DNA of 13,481 nucleotides from Bacteroidota bacterium (GTDB taxonomy: Bacteria; Bacteroidota; Bacteroidia; Chitinophagales; Chitinophagaceae). Both the position numbers and the translations under genes were made by a program. Each line of letters starts with the position of its first letter. Position 1 is the stretch's first letter. The notes below the pieces were generated by a model that saw only the letters and a program-made list of their open reading frames with translations, did no database searches and was not told the origin of the DNA. This document shows, one piece after another, positions 11,462 through 13,481 of the stretch. The stretch covers positions 1 through 13,481 of the forward strand of contig VBAU01000033.1 of NCBI GenBank assembly GCA_005883855.1. The letters run 5' to 3'.

Positions 11462-13105
11462 ATGAGAAAACTTGCATCACTGCTTTCAGTGCTGATGCTG
11501 CTTTGCACATTGGCACTCGCTCAGACACATACGGTAACTGGAGTGATTAAGGACGAGAAAGGTGATCCGATCCCTTTTGCAACAATCCAGGAAACGGGCA
11601 CAAAGAACGCTACCCAAGCCGATGCGAATGGCCTATTCTCAATCAAGATTGCGGCCAATAGCAAATTAACTATTACGGCCACAGGCCACGAACCCCAAAC
11701 CATTACGCCCTCCATGAACGCAGTTGCGGTCACGCTACCCACCACTAATAGTGAAATGACCGAAGTGGTAGTTACGACCGCCTTAGGTGTAAAAAAACAA
11801 CAACGACAGGTCGGCTATTCGACAACGCAGATCAATTCGAAAGAACTAACGGCAGGAAAGGCAACCAATATTGGTTCCGCTCTTTCGGGAAAGGTTGCGG
11901 GGCTTTTAATTCAGCAGCCCAACTCAAGCGTCACCAACGACGTAAGAATTACACTGAGGGGTAACCGCTCGCTTTTGGGAAACAACCAACCAATACTGGT
12001 AGTAGATGGATCTATCATTTCGTTAAACTACTTGAATCAACTTAGCCCTAACGATGTTGACAACGTGAACGTGTTGAAAGGAGCTACGGCAACCGCCTTG
12101 TATGGTAACGAGGCCTCAAACGGAGCAATTATCATCACCACAAAAAAGGGAAGCAGAAGCAGGCCGATTATCAATCTATCGAGTTCATTAAACATGGAAA
12201 CCATTTCATTGATGCCAGAGTTGCAAAACGAATTTGGTTCTTATGGAGGTGAAGGTCTCGATGCCCAGGGACGTTCTTCATATATGCCATATGAGAACCA
12301 GAGCTACGGCCCTCGCTATGATGGCTCCCTAGTTCCGCTGGGCGATCCTGTCAGAATATTTCGTCCCGACGGCAGTTTCTATGACACTGCATGGATGGTG
12401 CCCTATAAGGTGCTGCCCGACGAAAGAAGGAAATTCTTCGATAAGGCTCTAACCTTTCAAAATAATGTCTCGTTCTCTACGGGCGACGCATCCAGTCAAA
12501 TTTATGTGTCGTTTGAGAACATGAGAAAGAATGGATCGATACCAAAAGATTTCGCATCAAGAAACTCCGCACGCGTAAATGCCAGCAAGGATTTTAATAA
12601 GGTGACCGTTGCGGCAAACCTGAATTACATTCAATCCATTTACGACGTAGTGGGTCCGGATGTGCAACAGGGCCGCCCTTTGTACTGGACAATCTTGAAT
12701 ACACCGGCGCATGTGCCGCTGACAAAACTGAGTGACACGTACAATAATCCGTTTGCTACTCCCACGGGCTATTTTAATGCATACTATGGTAATCCCTGGT
12801 GGGCGATAAACAACTCGCGCCAGCACGATGTAAGAGACAACATCATTTCAAATCTAAAAGTGGAAGTTCGTCCTCTTACGTGGCTGAGTGCTTCGTACAC
12901 TGTCAACTATAATGCTTATTTCGACAGGTATCAATATCACTGCAAAGCCATTTGGAAGAGTGGGGTAAGTTTTACGCAGATAATGGATTTGACATCTATC
13001 CGGCTTCCGGCGGGTACAAATCCACAAACTACCCGGTTGGTTATGCCCAAACAGGATACAGAGAAAACTTCAACTACTCACGTGTGCAGGGCGACTTTCT
13101 GTTGA
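11462..13105 (+). CDS. SusC/RagA-family TonB-dependent receptor, 5' part of a frameshifted gene
   Basis: The frame encodes 547 residues, about half of a normal SusC. Residues 1-20 are a signal peptide (M-R-K-L then a hydrophobic core, A-L-A-Q). Residues about 24-93 are the carboxypeptidase-regulatory-like domain, followed by a TonB-box-like T-E-V-V-V-T-T-A at 100-107. The plug signatures are I-T-L-R-G-N-R-S at 163-170, I-L-V-V-D-G at 178-183, and L-K-G-A-T-A-T-A-L-Y-G through T-T-K-K-G at 205-230. SusC-like sequence is lost after about residue 494 (Y-F-D-R-Y-Q-Y-H). The last 50 or so residues are read in the wrong frame before a TGA. Continuous barrel sequence resumes in the -1 frame from about 12947. 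The gene is either a recent pseudogene or carries a one-base sequence error. It is a paralogue of the receptor at 6551 and is separated from that operon by a terminator. Confidence 0.9.
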   Translation: MRKLASLLSVLMLLCTLALAQTHTVTGVIKDEKGDPIPFATIQETGTKNATQADANGLFSIKIAANSKLTITATGHEPQTITPSMNAVAVTLPTTNSEMTEVVVTTALGVKKQQRQVGYSTTQINSKELTAGKATNIGSALSGKVAGLLIQQPNSSVTNDVRITLRGNRSLLGNNQPILVVDGSIISLNYLNQLSPNDVDNVNVLKGATATALYGNEASNGAIIITTKKGSRSRPIINLSSSLNMETISLMPELQNEFGSYGGEGLDAQGRSSYMPYENQSYGPRYDGSLVPLGDPVRIFRPDGSFYDTAWMVPYKVLPDERRKFFDKALTFQNNVSFSTGDASSQIYVSFENMRKNGSIPKDFASRNSARVNASKDFNKVTVAANLNYIQSIYDVVGPDVQQGRPLYWTILNTPAHVPLTKLSDTYNNPFATPTGYFNAYYGNPWWAINNSRQHDVRDNIISNLKVEVRPLTWLSASYTVNYNAYFDRYQYHCKAIWKSGVSFTQIMDLTSIRLPAGTNPQTTRLVMPKQDTEKTSTTHVCRATFC

Positions 13106-13481
13106 GCATGCGTCACCGCGTTAATAAGTTCAGCGGAACATTGCTCCTTGGCCAGTCCACGATGGAAATAAAGACAAATAGAGGCGATATCGGTTATGAT
13201 CCTAACTCAGGCGCTGTAAATACGTATGATGACCTGGCAGTGTGGGGACCGGCATATGCAATCGGAACTCCGCTTTCATATACTTATATCACAAAGCAAA
13301 GAGGAATCGGTGTTTTCGGAGACCTCTCATTGGGATATTCTAATTTTCTCTTCCTGCATGGTAGTTTAAGAAACGATTGGGATTCCAGGTTGGAAAAAGA
13401 TAACAGGAGCTTTCTGTATCCTGAAGTAGACGCGTCCTTTGTATTCACCGATGCTATCTCTGCTTTAAAGAACCTGAAGAT
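12947..13481 (+). pseudogene. Same SusC-like receptor, 3' part in the shifted frame, cut by the window end
   Basis: From about 12947 the frame whose codons start one base earlier reads S-H-L-E-E-W-G-K-F-Y-A-D-N-G-F-D-I-Y-P and stays open to base 13481. It gives about 178 residues with barrel-like strands (Y-R-E-N-F-N-Y-S-R-V-Q-G-D-F-L-L, R-G-I-G-V-F-G-D-L-S-L-G-Y, L-H-G-S-L-R-N-D-W-D-S-R-L), which is standard SusC barrel sequence. It has no start of its own and joins the ORF at 11462 if one base is added around 12944-12946. The remaining barrel, and probably a SusD gene, lie past the window. Confidence 0.85.

Overview
The window reads as chromosomal DNA of a Bacteroidota bacterium, most like the Chitinophagales/Cytophagales. 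The evidence is two SusC/RagA-type TonB receptors, one with its SusD-like lipoprotein, a TPR/PD40 outer-membrane-associated protein, TAnnTTTG-type promoter boxes and no visible Shine-Dalgarno motifs. Most of the proteins appear to belong to the envelope.

Left block (1-3261, all minus strand). folD (one-carbon metabolism) is followed by queE (7-deazaguanine/queuosine synthesis). Downstream of these is a secreted TPR + PD40 beta-propeller protein whose C-terminal end lies outside the window. folD and queE each carry a TAnnTTTG box only 4-6 nt before the start codon, so their transcripts may be leaderless. The gene boundaries here are full of degenerate 7-nt tandem repeats of several unrelated unit sequences. 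One such array lies inside queE, another encodes part of the PD40 protein's signal peptide, and a GCG-rich repeat and a REP-like hairpin sit between them.

Middle block (3262-6251, plus strand). Two translationally coupled genes (ATGA overlap) encode a FadL/PorV-like beta-barrel protein and a large barrel with an N-terminal ComEA-like helix-hairpin-helix domain whose hairpin glycines are mostly lost. The function of this pair is not known to me, and it is the best candidate here for an undescribed envelope system.

Right block (6551-13481, plus strand). A complete SusC-SusD pair ends in a clear hairpin terminator. A second SusC-like receptor follows with its own leader. It is broken by an apparent one-base deletion near 12944 and then runs, in the other frame, off the window end. 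The leaders of the two susC genes share a short motif. The first leader also carries a 15-bp direct repeat and a three-copy repeat of about 25-28 bp. No glycoside hydrolase, ECF sigma factor or anti-sigma gene lies nearby, so the imported substrates cannot be told from this window. No tRNA, rRNA, CRISPR or transposase was seen.
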